A stretch of DNA of 64,000 bases from Vibrio sp. MEBiC08052 (GTDB lineage Bacteria; Pseudomonadota; Gammaproteobacteria; Enterobacterales; Vibrionaceae): assembly GCF_001506075.1 (NCBI RefSeq), contig NZ_KQ947475.1:909799-973798 (forward strand), given 5' to 3'. A model generated the notes under the pieces. It was given only the letters and a program-made list of their open reading frames with translations. It did no database searches and was not told the DNA's origin. The position numbers and the translations under genes are program-made. How positions within the stretch are numbered: position 1 is the stretch's first letter; every line of letters starts with the position of its first letter. Shown piece after piece: positions 1 to 9,360 of the stretch.

Positions 1-105
1 GAGTTTGAAGAATCCTGTGGCGGTGAAGCGGCAAGTAAGCACAAGCCCAAGTCGGAAGGTTTTTTCAGCGGCGTGAAGAAATTTTTTGATGATCTCACGA
101 GCTGA
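1..105 (+). CDS. dnaJ: Chaperone DnaJ, C-terminal end only
   Basis: The window opens inside this gene. The last 34 codons end in [12 protein letters not shown] before a TGA, which closely matches the C-terminus I know for DnaJ of enteric bacteria ([12 protein letters not shown]). DnaJ is the J-domain co-chaperone that stimulates the DnaK ATPase and delivers clients. Only the tail is present, so the J domain and zinc-finger region cannot be checked. A strong hairpin terminator follows 25 bases later, which separates it from the pilin genes downstream. Confidence 0.9.
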   Translation, partial: EFEESCGGEAASKHKPKSEGFFSGVKKFFDDLTS

Positions 106-130
106 TAAAGACATATTGATTCAAATAAAA

Positions 131-152
131 ACCTGCTTCGGCAGGTTTTTTT
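131..152 (+). terminator. Rho-independent terminator of dnaJ
   Basis: A six-base stem ACCTGC/GCAGGT closed by a TTCG tetraloop is followed by a run of T. It lies 25 bases after the dnaJ stop. Confidence 0.9.
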
Positions 153-330
153 ATGTCCGCTCACCCGACTTGTCAGCTTTGGAGAGGAATGTCTCGGAAC
201 AAATGTGTAATTGTTATGTTTATCATGTGGTTATTTATTTGATGTCACTACGAGATAGTTGCCTCATAGCCAAATGAATTGCTTTATTTTTTTATCATAG
301 GGGGAATGAAATCAACCGATTGGAAAAAAT

Positions 331-849
331 ATGCGCACAGGATTCTCTTTGCTTGAACTTGTTGTGGTCATCGCATTACTGAGCCTTTCACTGTTACTGA
401 TTGTGCCTCAATTCTCCCAACAAATGGAAAAGGAACAGTTAAAAACGGCGGTCAGTGATGTTCAGGCATTTATATTACAAGCAAGGTCACTGGCAATCAC
501 TCACCATCAAAATCTGTGGTTACATCTGATCTCTCAGTCATCATCATCCATTGACAAAGGTGTATCACCGGATTGGCAGTTGCGGGTGAGTACCTCTGAA
601 GACCGCCACCAAGGTCAGCGTTTACTGACGCTATCCGGACAACGCTATCGGAAAATTATCGTTCGTTCCGGATTCCCTCAAGATCGGCTATTTATTGATG
701 GTCATTCCGGCAAACTCGGCAATGGCAGCATCACGCTTCTGGCCCGCAATACACCGGAACGACAAATCAAAGTCATTACTTCTTACGGTGCGGGGCGAGT
801 TCGCCATTGTAGCGTTGGTACTGCGATATATGGTTATCCGGCATGTTAG
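331..849 (+). CDS. fimT: Minor pilin / pseudopilin, FimT-GspH family
   Basis: This 172-residue protein begins with a class III signal, MRTGFSLLELVVVIALL, that prepilin peptidase would cut after the Gly so that the mature protein starts with methyl-Phe. Glu5 of the mature protein is present, followed by the usual hydrophobic helix to about residue 25. The rest fits a GspH/FimT-type minor pilin thought to sit at the tip or prime assembly of a type IV pilus. It is the first of four overlapping genes; its stop overlaps the next start by seven bases. A weak GGAAAA lies just ahead of the ATG. Family assignment is firm; which pilus it serves is inferred. Confidence 0.85.
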   Translation: MRTGFSLLELVVVIALLSLSLLLIVPQFSQQMEKEQLKTAVSDVQAFILQARSLAITHHQNLWLHLISQSSSSIDKGVSPDWQLRVSTSEDRHQGQRLLTLSGQRYRKIIVRSGFPQDRLFIDGHSGKLGNGSITLLARNTPERQIKVITSYGAGRVRHCSVGTAIYGYPAC

Positions 850-1499
850 TGAGATCAGCACATTTCTATCATGCCCAGCGAGGATTGACACTGTTGGAAG
901 TCCTGTTGGCCAGTGTTATCAGTAGTGTTTTAATTCTTATGGTGAGCCGGTTGATCGTGAGCGAACTCCGGGTGACTGAACACTTGAGTCGCAAAATTCA
1001 ATTACATCAACAGTTACGGGCATCATTAGTCTTAATCAAACGGAGCCTGTTCATGGCCGGATTGAATGCTTCACCGCAAAAGTCTGTGTTTTTGCAAGGA
1101 AGCCGGACGCTCACCGATGTCCGAAACGATACCCAAGTGGGGTATGTATATCAGGGAAGTCCCACTGCTGAGAACGATTTCCACCATGTTGTCTACCAGC
1201 TCACAGCAAATCAAGTCGGAGAGCGGGCCTTACGATTGTGCGAGAAGCAGCATGATCGTCGATTCACATTTGAACAAGCGGCATCTTCCGGTGAATCAGG
1301 GCCATGCTTCTCGCTTTTCGATACAGACTGGATTCGTGTTGATGCATTCCAGGTTCGCTATTCCCCCCTCCGAGCCAGAACAGGAGCGCAGATCAATACA
1401 GGATGGATAGCAATACACCTGAGTTTATCTTTGGTGCAAGACCCGTCGATTCATGAATCTGCTGATTTTGCATTTTTACAGCGGCATTGGTCGTTATGA
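843..1499 (+). CDS. pilW: Minor pilin, PilW family
   Basis: The 218-residue product has a prepilin motif RGLTLLEVLLASVISSVLI at residues 13-31, with cleavage expected after Gly14 and Glu5 conserved in the mature form. Length and position after a FimT-like gene and before a PilX-like gene fit PilW, a minor pilin of type IV pili that helps start fibre assembly. The ATG lies inside the end of the preceding gene with no good ribosome-binding site of its own, so translational coupling is likely. Two cysteines in the C-terminal half (LRLCEKQ and GPCFSLF) could form a disulfide. The subfamily name rests partly on gene order. Confidence 0.8.
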   Translation: MLVRSAHFYHAQRGLTLLEVLLASVISSVLILMVSRLIVSELRVTEHLSRKIQLHQQLRASLVLIKRSLFMAGLNASPQKSVFLQGSRTLTDVRNDTQVGYVYQGSPTAENDFHHVVYQLTANQVGERALRLCEKQHDRRFTFEQAASSGESGPCFSLFDTDWIRVDAFQVRYSPLRARTGAQINTGWIAIHLSLSLVQDPSIHESADFAFLQRHWSL

Positions 1500-2800
1500 A
1501 GTGGTTCTGTCTTGGTCAGTCATCGATTCGGCAACGGGGCGCTGCGACATTGTTGTTGACGACACTGATGGTTAGTCTCATGTTGATTGTGGTGGGACGC
1601 GCTACACTGCTCAGTCGTTATCAATTGGCTGAGGTTCAGCATGAAATTGAGCGTCGCCAGTCTTTCTGGCTGGCTGAAGGTGAACTTGAGTGCCTGTGGA
1701 CACAAGTCCGTTCAGTACAGGCAGGGGAAAGCTTACCTTCAGCGTGTCAGCAAATTGCGCATCAAGTCCGGTGGGCGTCTCCGCGGGATCGACAACTGAC
1801 AGCGACCGTCGGCACAACGACGCTACACAAGCGCTACCGTTTGCCCTTACCGGATTCTGCCGGTGTCGTTAAGACCAGCAGTCGTTTAATGCTGATGAAA
1901 CATGCCGCGTTTGCCCCGGATCTGGCTCGTTTATCCACTGAAAACGGTTGGGAATGTATTGCTTTGCGCTATAAGTATGATGTCTATGCTCCGTCGCTAA
2001 CCACCTATCATCCGGACCAGTTGCCTTATCGGCTATATCAGGGGTTTCCGAGTGATTCAGGACGGTGTGCCGAGTCGTATCACTCCGTCGATTTATCAGC
2101 AAAAAGCGCGAGATCTGACTATCAGTATTCGCCAACGTTATCACCTTTTCGGGATCTGTTTGGTGTTGCGGTGCAGGATTGGTTTCAAGTGATGTCAAAT
2201 CCTCAGGTTGGGCGGATCCCGGCATCACTGAATGAAGCCAGCGGTCAAATTCGCTATCAGAATGCTCTTGAGTTACCACACAGTCAGTTGAACCCGGAAT
2301 GTGCTTCTCAAATTGAAGATCTCATCTGGCAGGGGAAAATGATCATCTGGGTCTATGGGGGTTGTGTGCTGTCCGATCTGGATATTCAACGGATTAATGT
2401 TGCGATTCAGGCACAATTTTCTCAGCAGGGCATTATTGTGCTGATTCAGGATGGGCTCGTCGGAATTGAAAGTCATCACCCGTTACAGGGAATGCTCTAT
2501 CAATTTATTTCACCGCAACATGCGAATATGGTATTTCAAGGCTGGGCCGACACAGGATTACAGGCGGCACTGATTAAATCTTTGGCTCAAGCCCCGCAAT
2601 ACAACATCTCTCCGGAGCAAGTGAGTTACTTTCAACTCGGCTCTTTCTATCCGGCGGGAGGGCTGGTGTTGGATGCAGATAAACGTTTTGCTGTGGTTCA
2701 GGGACGCATTGATTTTCATTATCGACGCGATCTGATGAGCAAACCGCTCAGCCTGATTCGTCCAGCCGAGTGGCGTGGGGAAAGCTGGCATGAACCGTAG
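1496..2800 (+). CDS. PilX-like minor pilin component, large
   Basis: The ATG at 1496 gives an ATGA overlap with the preceding stop; a TTG nine bases upstream is in frame but less likely. The 434-residue product starts with a basic stretch and RGAATLLLTTLMVSLMLIVVG, a hydrophobic helix resembling PilX N-termini, with a Gly-Ala junction instead of the classical Gly-Phe and no Glu5. It is much longer than the roughly 200-residue PilX of Pseudomonas. The extra C-terminal part (residues about 130-430) shows no domain I can name. Its place between PilW- and PilV-like genes indicates a role in the same pilus. Confidence 0.7.
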   Translation: MKWFCLGQSSIRQRGAATLLLTTLMVSLMLIVVGRATLLSRYQLAEVQHEIERRQSFWLAEGELECLWTQVRSVQAGESLPSACQQIAHQVRWASPRDRQLTATVGTTTLHKRYRLPLPDSAGVVKTSSRLMLMKHAAFAPDLARLSTENGWECIALRYKYDVYAPSLTTYHPDQLPYRLYQGFPSDSGRCAESYHSVDLSAKSARSDYQYSPTLSPFRDLFGVAVQDWFQVMSNPQVGRIPASLNEASGQIRYQNALELPHSQLNPECASQIEDLIWQGKMIIWVYGGCVLSDLDIQRINVAIQAQFSQQGIIVLIQDGLVGIESHHPLQGMLYQFISPQHANMVFQGWADTGLQAALIKSLAQAPQYNISPEQVSYFQLGSFYPAGGLVLDADKRFAVVQGRIDFHYRRDLMSKPLSLIRPAEWRGESWHEP

Positions 2801-3326
2801 CGATGTGAACCGATATGATCAACGCCATCATCGGGGGAATACGTTACTCGAAGTGATGATTGCTTTGGTGATCTTGAGCATTGGTATACTGAGTGTGGGG
2901 CAGCTACAGCGTCTGACGATGTTTCAGACTCGGGATATTTTTCAGCGAACCCAAGCGTTGGACCTTGCCAGTACAACATTGGAACGTTTACGGACGCACG
3001 GTACACAGGGGACATATGGTGCACAGGCAACTGGCGTGACGAAGCCAGATGAGACGGTTGGTTCAATTGATTTTGAGCAGATCAAGACCAGTCAGAATTG
3101 TGATGCTCAGGATTATTTTTGTATCCGGATTCAGGTGAGCACACCGCTATTTCACGGTGATCTGAAGCCGGTTCGTGTGGTTGTGAGTTGGTCGGGGCAA
3201 CAGGGGAAAACGCATCAGGTTGCGCTTTCCACCATGATTTCACGATTTAACGAATTTGAATCGCGTATGCCTAAGAGCGCTGTCCCAACAGATATAACGC
3301 GTGGAATTGTAGATGTGACGCAATGA
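2790..3326 (+). CDS. pilV: Minor pilin, PilV family
   Basis: Start taken at the ATG at 2790, which has GGGGAAAG upstream and overlaps the preceding gene by 11 bases; a GTG five codons upstream is in frame but less likely. The 178-residue product has RGNTLLEVMIALVILSIGILS, typical of PilV: the mature protein would begin at Asn-Thr-Leu with Glu5 conserved. It has two cysteines near each other (SQNCDAQDYFCIR) that may bridge. It is the last gene of the pilin run, and its 3' end overlaps the convergent fghA by 56 bases. No terminator separates the two. Confidence 0.8.
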   Translation: MNRSDVNRYDQRHHRGNTLLEVMIALVILSIGILSVGQLQRLTMFQTRDIFQRTQALDLASTTLERLRTHGTQGTYGAQATGVTKPDETVGSIDFEQIKTSQNCDAQDYFCIRIQVSTPLFHGDLKPVRVVVSWSGQQGKTHQVALSTMISRFNEFESRMPKSAVPTDITRGIVDVTQ

Positions 3327-4122
3327 AGCTTTGAATAAAGTAATAGCTGTGATCATAACCGGGATGAGACTGATAGGTCAGTTCACAATGTTGGTGATCT
3401 GCGACTTCGAGCAAATCCCAAGGTTTCAACTGCTCTTCCAAAAATGGATCCATTTCACCTTGATCAATCAAAATGGGAAGCGCGCAGCCTTTTTGTCTCA
3501 GTAGCTCCGTTGCATCATAGTTTTGCCACAGTGCCTGATCCTCTCCCAAATAAGCCTTCAGGGCTTTTTGTCCCCAAGGGCAGGCTACAGGATGACAAAT
3601 TGGGCTGAAGGCTGAAATCGCACGATAGCGATCCGGATTTTTGATGCCGATTGTCAGCGCACCATGCCCGCCCATACTGTGTCCTGAAATAGAACGCTCA
3701 GCGGTCACTGGAAAGTTCTTCTCGATAAGCGAGGGCAGCTCATTGACGATATAACTATACATCTGGTAATGCTGGCTCCAGGGCGGTTGAGTCGCATTGA
3801 GGTAAAATCCGGCACCGAGTCCCAGATCATAGTCTCCTTGCGGATCATCCGGAACGCCTTCTCCTCTCGGGCTGGTGTCCGGTGCAACAATCGCAATACC
3901 GAGCGAGGCTGCTTTTTGGAGTGCTCCTGCTTTCTGCATGAAGTTTTCATCCGTGCAGGTGAGGCCGGATAACCAGTAGAGCACGGGAACCGGATGACTG
4001 TCACTGGCATCTGGTGGCAGGTAAATTGCGAATCGCATTGTACAGTTGAGCACATCTGAAGGGTGTGTGTACTGTTTATGCCATCCACCAAATACTTTTG
4101 ATTGGCTGATTTGTTCTAACAT
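3271..4122 (-). CDS. fghA: S-formylglutathione hydrolase
   Basis: Hydrolyses S-formylglutathione to formate and glutathione, the second step of glutathione-dependent formaldehyde removal in the cytoplasm. The 283-residue alpha/beta hydrolase shows the nucleophile elbow GHSMGGHGAL, the acid DPFLEEQ and the catalytic His in PGYDHSYYF, plus the family motif YWLSGLTCTDENF. I chose the ATG at 4122 because it has AAGGAG eight bases upstream and family members begin here; the frame stays open upstream to 4215. It lies 55 bases after frmA on the same strand, so the pair is probably one operon. Its 3' end overlaps the convergent pilV gene. Confidence 0.93.
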   Translation of the reverse strand: MLEQISQSKVFGGWHKQYTHPSDVLNCTMRFAIYLPPDASDSHPVPVLYWLSGLTCTDENFMQKAGALQKAASLGIAIVAPDTSPRGEGVPDDPQGDYDLGLGAGFYLNATQPPWSQHYQMYSYIVNELPSLIEKNFPVTAERSISGHSMGGHGALTIGIKNPDRYRAISAFSPICHPVACPWGQKALKAYLGEDQALWQNYDATELLRQKGCALPILIDQGEMDPFLEEQLKPWDLLEVADHQHCELTYQSHPGYDHSYYFIQSFIASHLQFHALYLLGQRS

Positions 4123-4177
4123 GTCGGGCTCCTTTTCCCGTCTCCGGAGCAGATGAACCAGAGACGGGCGCATAAAA

Positions 4178-5444
<1,267 letters not shown>

Positions 5445-6332
5445 ATGGCGATATGGGACGGTGTCAGCGAATTTGTCGCCGTTGCTGAGACGGAAAGCTT
5501 TACCCGGGCGGCACAAAAATTAACCACGTCGGTGGCGAATGTCAGTCGTCGAGTTGCAGCGTTAGAAGAACGTCTGGCGATTAAGTTGTTGTTGCGTACA
5601 ACACGGAAGGTGTCATTGACGGAAGCCGGGCAGGTCTATTACCAACAATGTAAACAGTTGGTGGAAGGTCTGGAACATGCCGAGCGTACCGTGACGCAAA
5701 TGCAGCAGATGCCGATCGGACGGTTGAAAGTGACGGCACCGGTGACCTACGGTGAGCAGAAAATCGCCCCGTTGTTGCATGATTTTTTACAATTGTATCC
5801 GAAACTGGAACTGGAGCTGGTGCTGACTAACCGCCAGTTGGACTTGATCGAAAACGGTGTTGATCTGGCGATTCGACTCGGGCAATTACATGATTCCAGC
5901 TTTGTCGTCAGGAAGTTAAGTTCCAGACGGTTACATGTGTGTGCAGCGCCGACTTATCTGGCGCAGTATGGTGAACCGTACACCTTATCTGAATTATCCA
6001 AACATCAGTGTCTGGTCGGAACCTATGATCACTGGCGTTTCAAAGATAATCATCATGCCCGTTCTCTGGGAATTCGCGGACGCATTCGTTGTAACAGTGG
6101 CGTGGTATTGCTTGATGCAGCATTAAAAGGGATGGGGCTTGCTCAGTTACCGGATTACTATGTTGAATCCTATCTTGCGAGCGGCCAGCTTGTTGAAGTC
6201 TTGACGCGTTATCGGGATGATCGGGAAGGCGTCTGGGCGTTGTATCCGCAAAATCGTCATATTTCACCGAAAGTCCGTTTACTGTCTGACTATCTCTATG
6301 AGTCCCTTTCAGACAAGGGCAAGCACAGGTGA
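5445..6332 (+). CDS. LysR-type transcriptional regulator next to frmA
   Basis: A 295-residue LysR protein. The N-terminal winged helix-turn-helix is clear (FVAVAETESFTRAAQKLTTS, then VSRRVAALEERLAIKLLLRTT), followed by a substrate-binding domain from about residue 90 (GRLKVTAPVTYGEQKIAPLL). The C-terminal part resembles the CrgA-like branch, in which the effector is often unknown. Divergent arrangement suggests that it controls frmA-fghA and itself, perhaps in response to formaldehyde or its glutathione adduct; this is inference. It ends 75 bases before tadA. Confidence 0.88.
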   Translation: MAIWDGVSEFVAVAETESFTRAAQKLTTSVANVSRRVAALEERLAIKLLLRTTRKVSLTEAGQVYYQQCKQLVEGLEHAERTVTQMQQMPIGRLKVTAPVTYGEQKIAPLLHDFLQLYPKLELELVLTNRQLDLIENGVDLAIRLGQLHDSSFVVRKLSSRRLHVCAAPTYLAQYGEPYTLSELSKHQCLVGTYDHWRFKDNHHARSLGIRGRIRCNSGVVLLDAALKGMGLAQLPDYYVESYLASGQLVEVLTRYRDDREGVWALYPQNRHISPKVRLLSDYLYESLSDKGKHR

Positions 6333-6407
6333 TATCAGCGTACAACATCTGGCAATGATTCAGGGTATAATGCGGTGAAGAATAAGATACCAAGAGACAG
6401 AGGATTC

Positions 6408-6938
6408 ATGCAGGCGCAACATTTTTCTGCTGACGATGAACGGTTTATGCGTCGGGCGATCCAACTGGCACATCAAGCGGAGCTGGAAGGGGAAGTTCCG
6501 GTCGGAGCCGTATTGGTCAAAGACGATCAGATTATTGCAGAGGGCTGGAATCGGTCAATCACCACCCATGATGCGACAGCCCATGCGGAAATTCAGGTCT
6601 TGCGCAAAGCCGGGCAAGTGTTGGAAAACTATCGGCTGGTGGATTCGACGCTGTATGTCACACTGGAACCTTGCCCAATGTGTGCCGGAGCTTTATTGCA
6701 CAGTCGGGTCAAACGGATTGTTTTTGGTGCATCGGACTTGAAAGCTGGTGCAGCAGGTACCGTGATGAACTTATTTGAGAGTGATGCAGCTTATCATTAT
6801 GCGCAGATTGAACCAGGATTACTCGAAACGGAGTGCCGTGAACAACTGCAAGGTTTTTTCCGGCGTCGGCGTCAGGAGATTAAAGATACCAAGCGTCAGC
6901 AACGGGAAAATCATCAATCCGATGAACCGTCAGCCTGA
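6408..6938 (+). CDS. tadA: tRNA-specific adenosine deaminase TadA
   Basis: Deaminates wobble adenosine 34 of tRNA-Arg(ACG) to inosine. The 176-residue protein carries the cytidine/deoxycytidylate-deaminase zinc motif: AHAEIQ with the catalytic Glu, and PCPMCAGAL with the two Cys ligands. The ATG at 6408 has GAGG six bases upstream; a GTG 11 codons upstream (6375) is in frame but would add residues absent from most homologues. A TATAAT lies at 6365-6370 but without a good -35. The C-terminus is basic (RRRRQEIKDTKRQQ), which fits tRNA binding. Confidence 0.95.
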   Translation: MQAQHFSADDERFMRRAIQLAHQAELEGEVPVGAVLVKDDQIIAEGWNRSITTHDATAHAEIQVLRKAGQVLENYRLVDSTLYVTLEPCPMCAGALLHSRVKRIVFGASDLKAGAAGTVMNLFESDAAYHYAQIEPGLLETECREQLQGFFRRRRQEIKDTKRQQRENHQSDEPSA

Positions 6939-7174
6939 TAGTGATATCAGCCTATGGCGCAGATATAGATTGATCCACGGTACACAAAGCCAAGTATAAA
7001 ACAACTGAAGTAACAAAAGTAAAGTAACAACTGCCGGTCGTAAATGAGCATTAAATTGTCGTAGGGCGTTTTGGAAGAATGCTGTCTCCTTCTTTTGGTT
7101 TTGGGAAGGAGACGTCTGTGGTTACTGGATATTCCCGTTGTGGGATAGTGATTCAGACTGCAGAGTCAGTACGC
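6939..7174. repeat. Non-coding stretch with two perfect hairpins
   Basis: No gene is visible here on the plus strand. Two perfect inverted repeats stand out. GTCTCCTTC at 7084-7092 pairs with GAAGGAGAC at 7105-7113 across a 12-base loop. CAGACTGC at 7154-7161 pairs with GCAGTCTG at 7179-7186 and encloses the stop codon of the small minus-strand ORF. Neither is followed by a T-run on either strand, so they are not canonical terminators. They could structure the 3' end of the small-ORF transcript. Confidence 0.45.
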
Positions 7175-7306
7175 TCAGGCAGTCTGATGAGTAAAAGCCC
7201 GGTGGCGAGCAAAAACTTTCTTTTTATTGTTCGCGAGCTTACGTTTGCGGTGAATCGCTGCTGTTGTCCGCCATAAATGCTTGGACTTCAATCTTTTTTT
7301 CAGCAT
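7175..7306 (-). CDS. Unannotated small highly basic ORF, 43 residues
   Basis: A 43-codon ORF with a strong ribosome-binding site: AAAGGAGG stands six bases ahead of the ATG at 7306. The product has nine Lys and six Arg among 43 residues and no Asp or Glu, with clusters HRKRKLANNKKK and FARHRAF, so it would bind nucleic acid or ribosomes, or be an antimicrobial-type or leader peptide. It contains a single Trp and no Cys. I do not recognise the family and it has no membrane segment. The stop codon lies in the loop of a perfect hairpin. It sits downstream of mltF on the same strand, 188 bases after its stop. Real translation is inferred from the ribosome-binding site and composition only. Confidence 0.5.
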   Translation of the reverse strand: MLKKRLKSKHLWRTTAAIHRKRKLANNKKKVFARHRAFTHQTA

Positions 7307-7494
7307 GGATTAACCTCCTTTCAAAAATACCAATAAATAGTCAGTACAATCTCTTCTTGAGCGCCTTTCATCGGCTTCAAGGTTCAGACAATTGTCTTTT
7401 ACAGATGTATTATGACCGGAAGATGAACCCGACGAACGTCGGGTATCTCTAATATGTAAGGGTTTCCATACCAAAAATCAAGCCTTGAGTCCGG
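7307..7494. other. Spacer between mltF and the small basic ORF
   Basis: This spacer holds a perfect 12-base palindrome AGACAATTGTCT (7386-7397) and a seven-base hairpin ACCCGAC/GTCGGGT (7427-7444, loop GAAC). On the minus strand the hairpin follows the mltF stop but is trailed only by TCATCTT, so it is a poor terminator. The palindrome lies upstream of the small ORF and could be an operator. Confidence 0.35.
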
Positions 7495-9063
7495 TTATTG
7501 TGTTGCCGCCTCGCTGGCATCGGCGGTTGTGGCTGTATTTTCATCGGATTCAATATCTTCAACAGCCGGATCCGGTTCTGTGGCCTCATCCGCATCAGGA
7601 ATCATTGCCTGAATGACCGTGAGATCATCTACACTGGTACTATCGCTATCTGCGGCTGTTTTCGCGTTGATGTGACCAATCATACTTTGGTAATAGCGGC
7701 GGATATTTTCGACATAGGCGAGCGCTTCATCACCCCGGGCGTAACCGTAACGCGTCTGGCTGAAATAACGACGCTTTCTCAGCAGAGGAAGGCGATCTTT
7801 GACCTCTCCCCAAGCGTTCGGATCTCCGCCTTGTTGTTTGGTTAGGTGACGAGCATCCATCATGTGTCCGTAACCCATATTGTAAGATGCCAAAGCGAAC
7901 CAGATTTTTTCATGATCGGGAATTGAATCAGGGACGCGACTGACCATCCGACGCAGATATCTGACACCGCCTCGAATAGACTGTTCCGGATTGAGCCGGT
8001 TGGTGATCCCAACGGATTTCGCGGTCGTTAACGTGAGCATCATCATCCCCCGCACACCGGTCGGTGATTTTGCTCTGGGGTTCCAGTGAGATTCCTGATA
8101 AGACAATGCCGCGATGAGACGCCAGTCAAATTCACTCGCATATTTTTGGAATAGTGGCATCCACTGAGGTAGCCTGCTGTCCAGCGCACGAATAAACGCT
8201 CTGGTATCCACATAATCAAACGTTCCGATATGGCCGATATATTTTTCTTCAAGCGAAGCTATGGTACCGGCTTGTTTCTGATTGCCGAAAAATTCAATCA
8301 TCAGTGCATAGAGGCTTTCATCATCCGAACGACGAATAAACCAAGAGATGGGCTGATCATCGGTAATTTCAAATGCCGTGGCTAAATCGGGATAGATGCG
8401 TTGTGCCAGAGAGATTTCAACCGAGTCAGCGATGGTAAACATCAATTCTCCCTGAGAGACTTCTTTCAACAAATCATGAACATCTGAATCTGCTTTTATC
8501 TGAAACTGAAACTGAGGATATTTCTTTTTGAGTCTCACCAGTGTTTGTTCAAAGTGAGAATCATCGACAACATTTAATACCTTGTGCTGTTCTGGTGTGT
8601 TTAACAGCTCTTGCTGTTTTTGAATCAGTTGATGCATGTTACGGGGGTGCCACTGACCCTGACGGTAAACAATTTGCTGACTGACATAGTAATAAGCAGG
8701 GCCGGGCCGGAATTTTTGGATGCGTTGGGTATTTTGGATCTGACCTGCGGCAATAATATCGATTTCTCCTTTTTCCAAGGCAGGAAAAAGCGCAGCAACA
8801 CGATAAACGGGTTTCATTTCCAGTTTGACGCCGAGGGATTTGGCGAATTCGCGTGCCAGTTCATAATCCATGCCCGATGGTCCTTCCGGCCCGATAAAAT
8901 AGGAGAGCTGATTGTTCAGGGTGCCGACACGTAACACACCTCGCTCACGGATCTGGTCGAGTTCGCTTTTTGGTTTGGAGTCGATCTGACAGCCGCTGAG
9001 TAGGGTTACCATGAATACAAAAGCGAGGATGCTCCGGGCCTGACGTTGGAATATTCGGATCAT
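7495..9063 (-). CDS. mltF: Membrane-bound lytic murein transglycosylase F
   Basis: Cleaves peptidoglycan glycan strands to 1,6-anhydro ends at the outer membrane. The N-terminus has a lipoprotein signal with lipobox LLSGC, followed by an ABC-type solute-binding-like domain (RGVLRVGTLNN to about residue 270) and a C-terminal SLT domain with the catalytic Glu in ALSYQESHWNP and the GVRGMMMLT and ASYNMGYGH motifs. Two ATG codons 21 and 24 bases upstream (9084, 9087) are in frame; I prefer 9063 for signal-peptide length, with low certainty. The acidic tail of about 45 residues (EATEPDPAVEDIESDE) is an odd extension. It diverges from purL. Confidence 0.93.
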   Translation of the reverse strand: MIRIFQRQARSILAFVFMVTLLSGCQIDSKPKSELDQIRERGVLRVGTLNNQLSYFIGPEGPSGMDYELAREFAKSLGVKLEMKPVYRVAALFPALEKGEIDIIAAGQIQNTQRIQKFRPGPAYYYVSQQIVYRQGQWHPRNMHQLIQKQQELLNTPEQHKVLNVVDDSHFEQTLVRLKKKYPQFQFQIKADSDVHDLLKEVSQGELMFTIADSVEISLAQRIYPDLATAFEITDDQPISWFIRRSDDESLYALMIEFFGNQKQAGTIASLEEKYIGHIGTFDYVDTRAFIRALDSRLPQWMPLFQKYASEFDWRLIAALSYQESHWNPRAKSPTGVRGMMMLTLTTAKSVGITNRLNPEQSIRGGVRYLRRMVSRVPDSIPDHEKIWFALASYNMGYGHMMDARHLTKQQGGDPNAWGEVKDRLPLLRKRRYFSQTRYGYARGDEALAYVENIRRYYQSMIGHINAKTAADSDSTSVDDLTVIQAMIPDADEATEPDPAVEDIESDENTATTADASEAATQ

Positions 9064-9201
9064 GTACAACTTATCTCTTCTCATCATGATGCTTTTATAT
9101 CAAAGCACCACCGAATCGCAACTTTTTGATGTATAAAATGGTAAATTATGTCGCTGGGAATGACATGAAAGCGAGAGATTTCAAAATTCATAAAAAAAAT
9201 G

Positions 9202-9217
9202 ACGCAAACGGTTGCGT
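9202..9217 (+). promoter_or_regulatory. PurR operator upstream of purL
   Basis: ACGCAAACGGTTGCGT differs at one position from the PurR consensus ACGCAAACGTTTGCGT. It ends seven bases before the -35 of the purL promoter, so repression by PurR with hypoxanthine or guanine is expected. Confidence 0.88.
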
Positions 9218-9223
9218 TTGGTG

Positions 9224-9252
9224 TTACATCACAAAAATAATTCCTTTATAAT
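9224..9252 (+). promoter_or_regulatory. Probable purL promoter
   Basis: A perfect -10 TATAAT at 9247-9252 lies 17 bases after TTACAT at 9224-9229. The start of transcription would be near 9259, giving a leader of about 100 bases. Confidence 0.65.
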
Positions 9253-9360
9253 GCGGCCGCACAACATAGGTAAAATTGGTATGTATTCAAGCTTTTTCAA
9301 TTTAATTGTTTGAATTTATTCCAATACTATCTTAACCAACAGCAACAGAGACCTAAGCAC

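Noticed and set aside
86..277. 63-codon frame starting inside dnaJ
   Set aside because: It runs through the dnaJ terminator and has no ribosome-binding site.
7264..7452. 62-codon plus-strand frame opposite the small basic ORF
   Set aside because: No ribosome-binding site, and it lies antisense to a better-supported frame.
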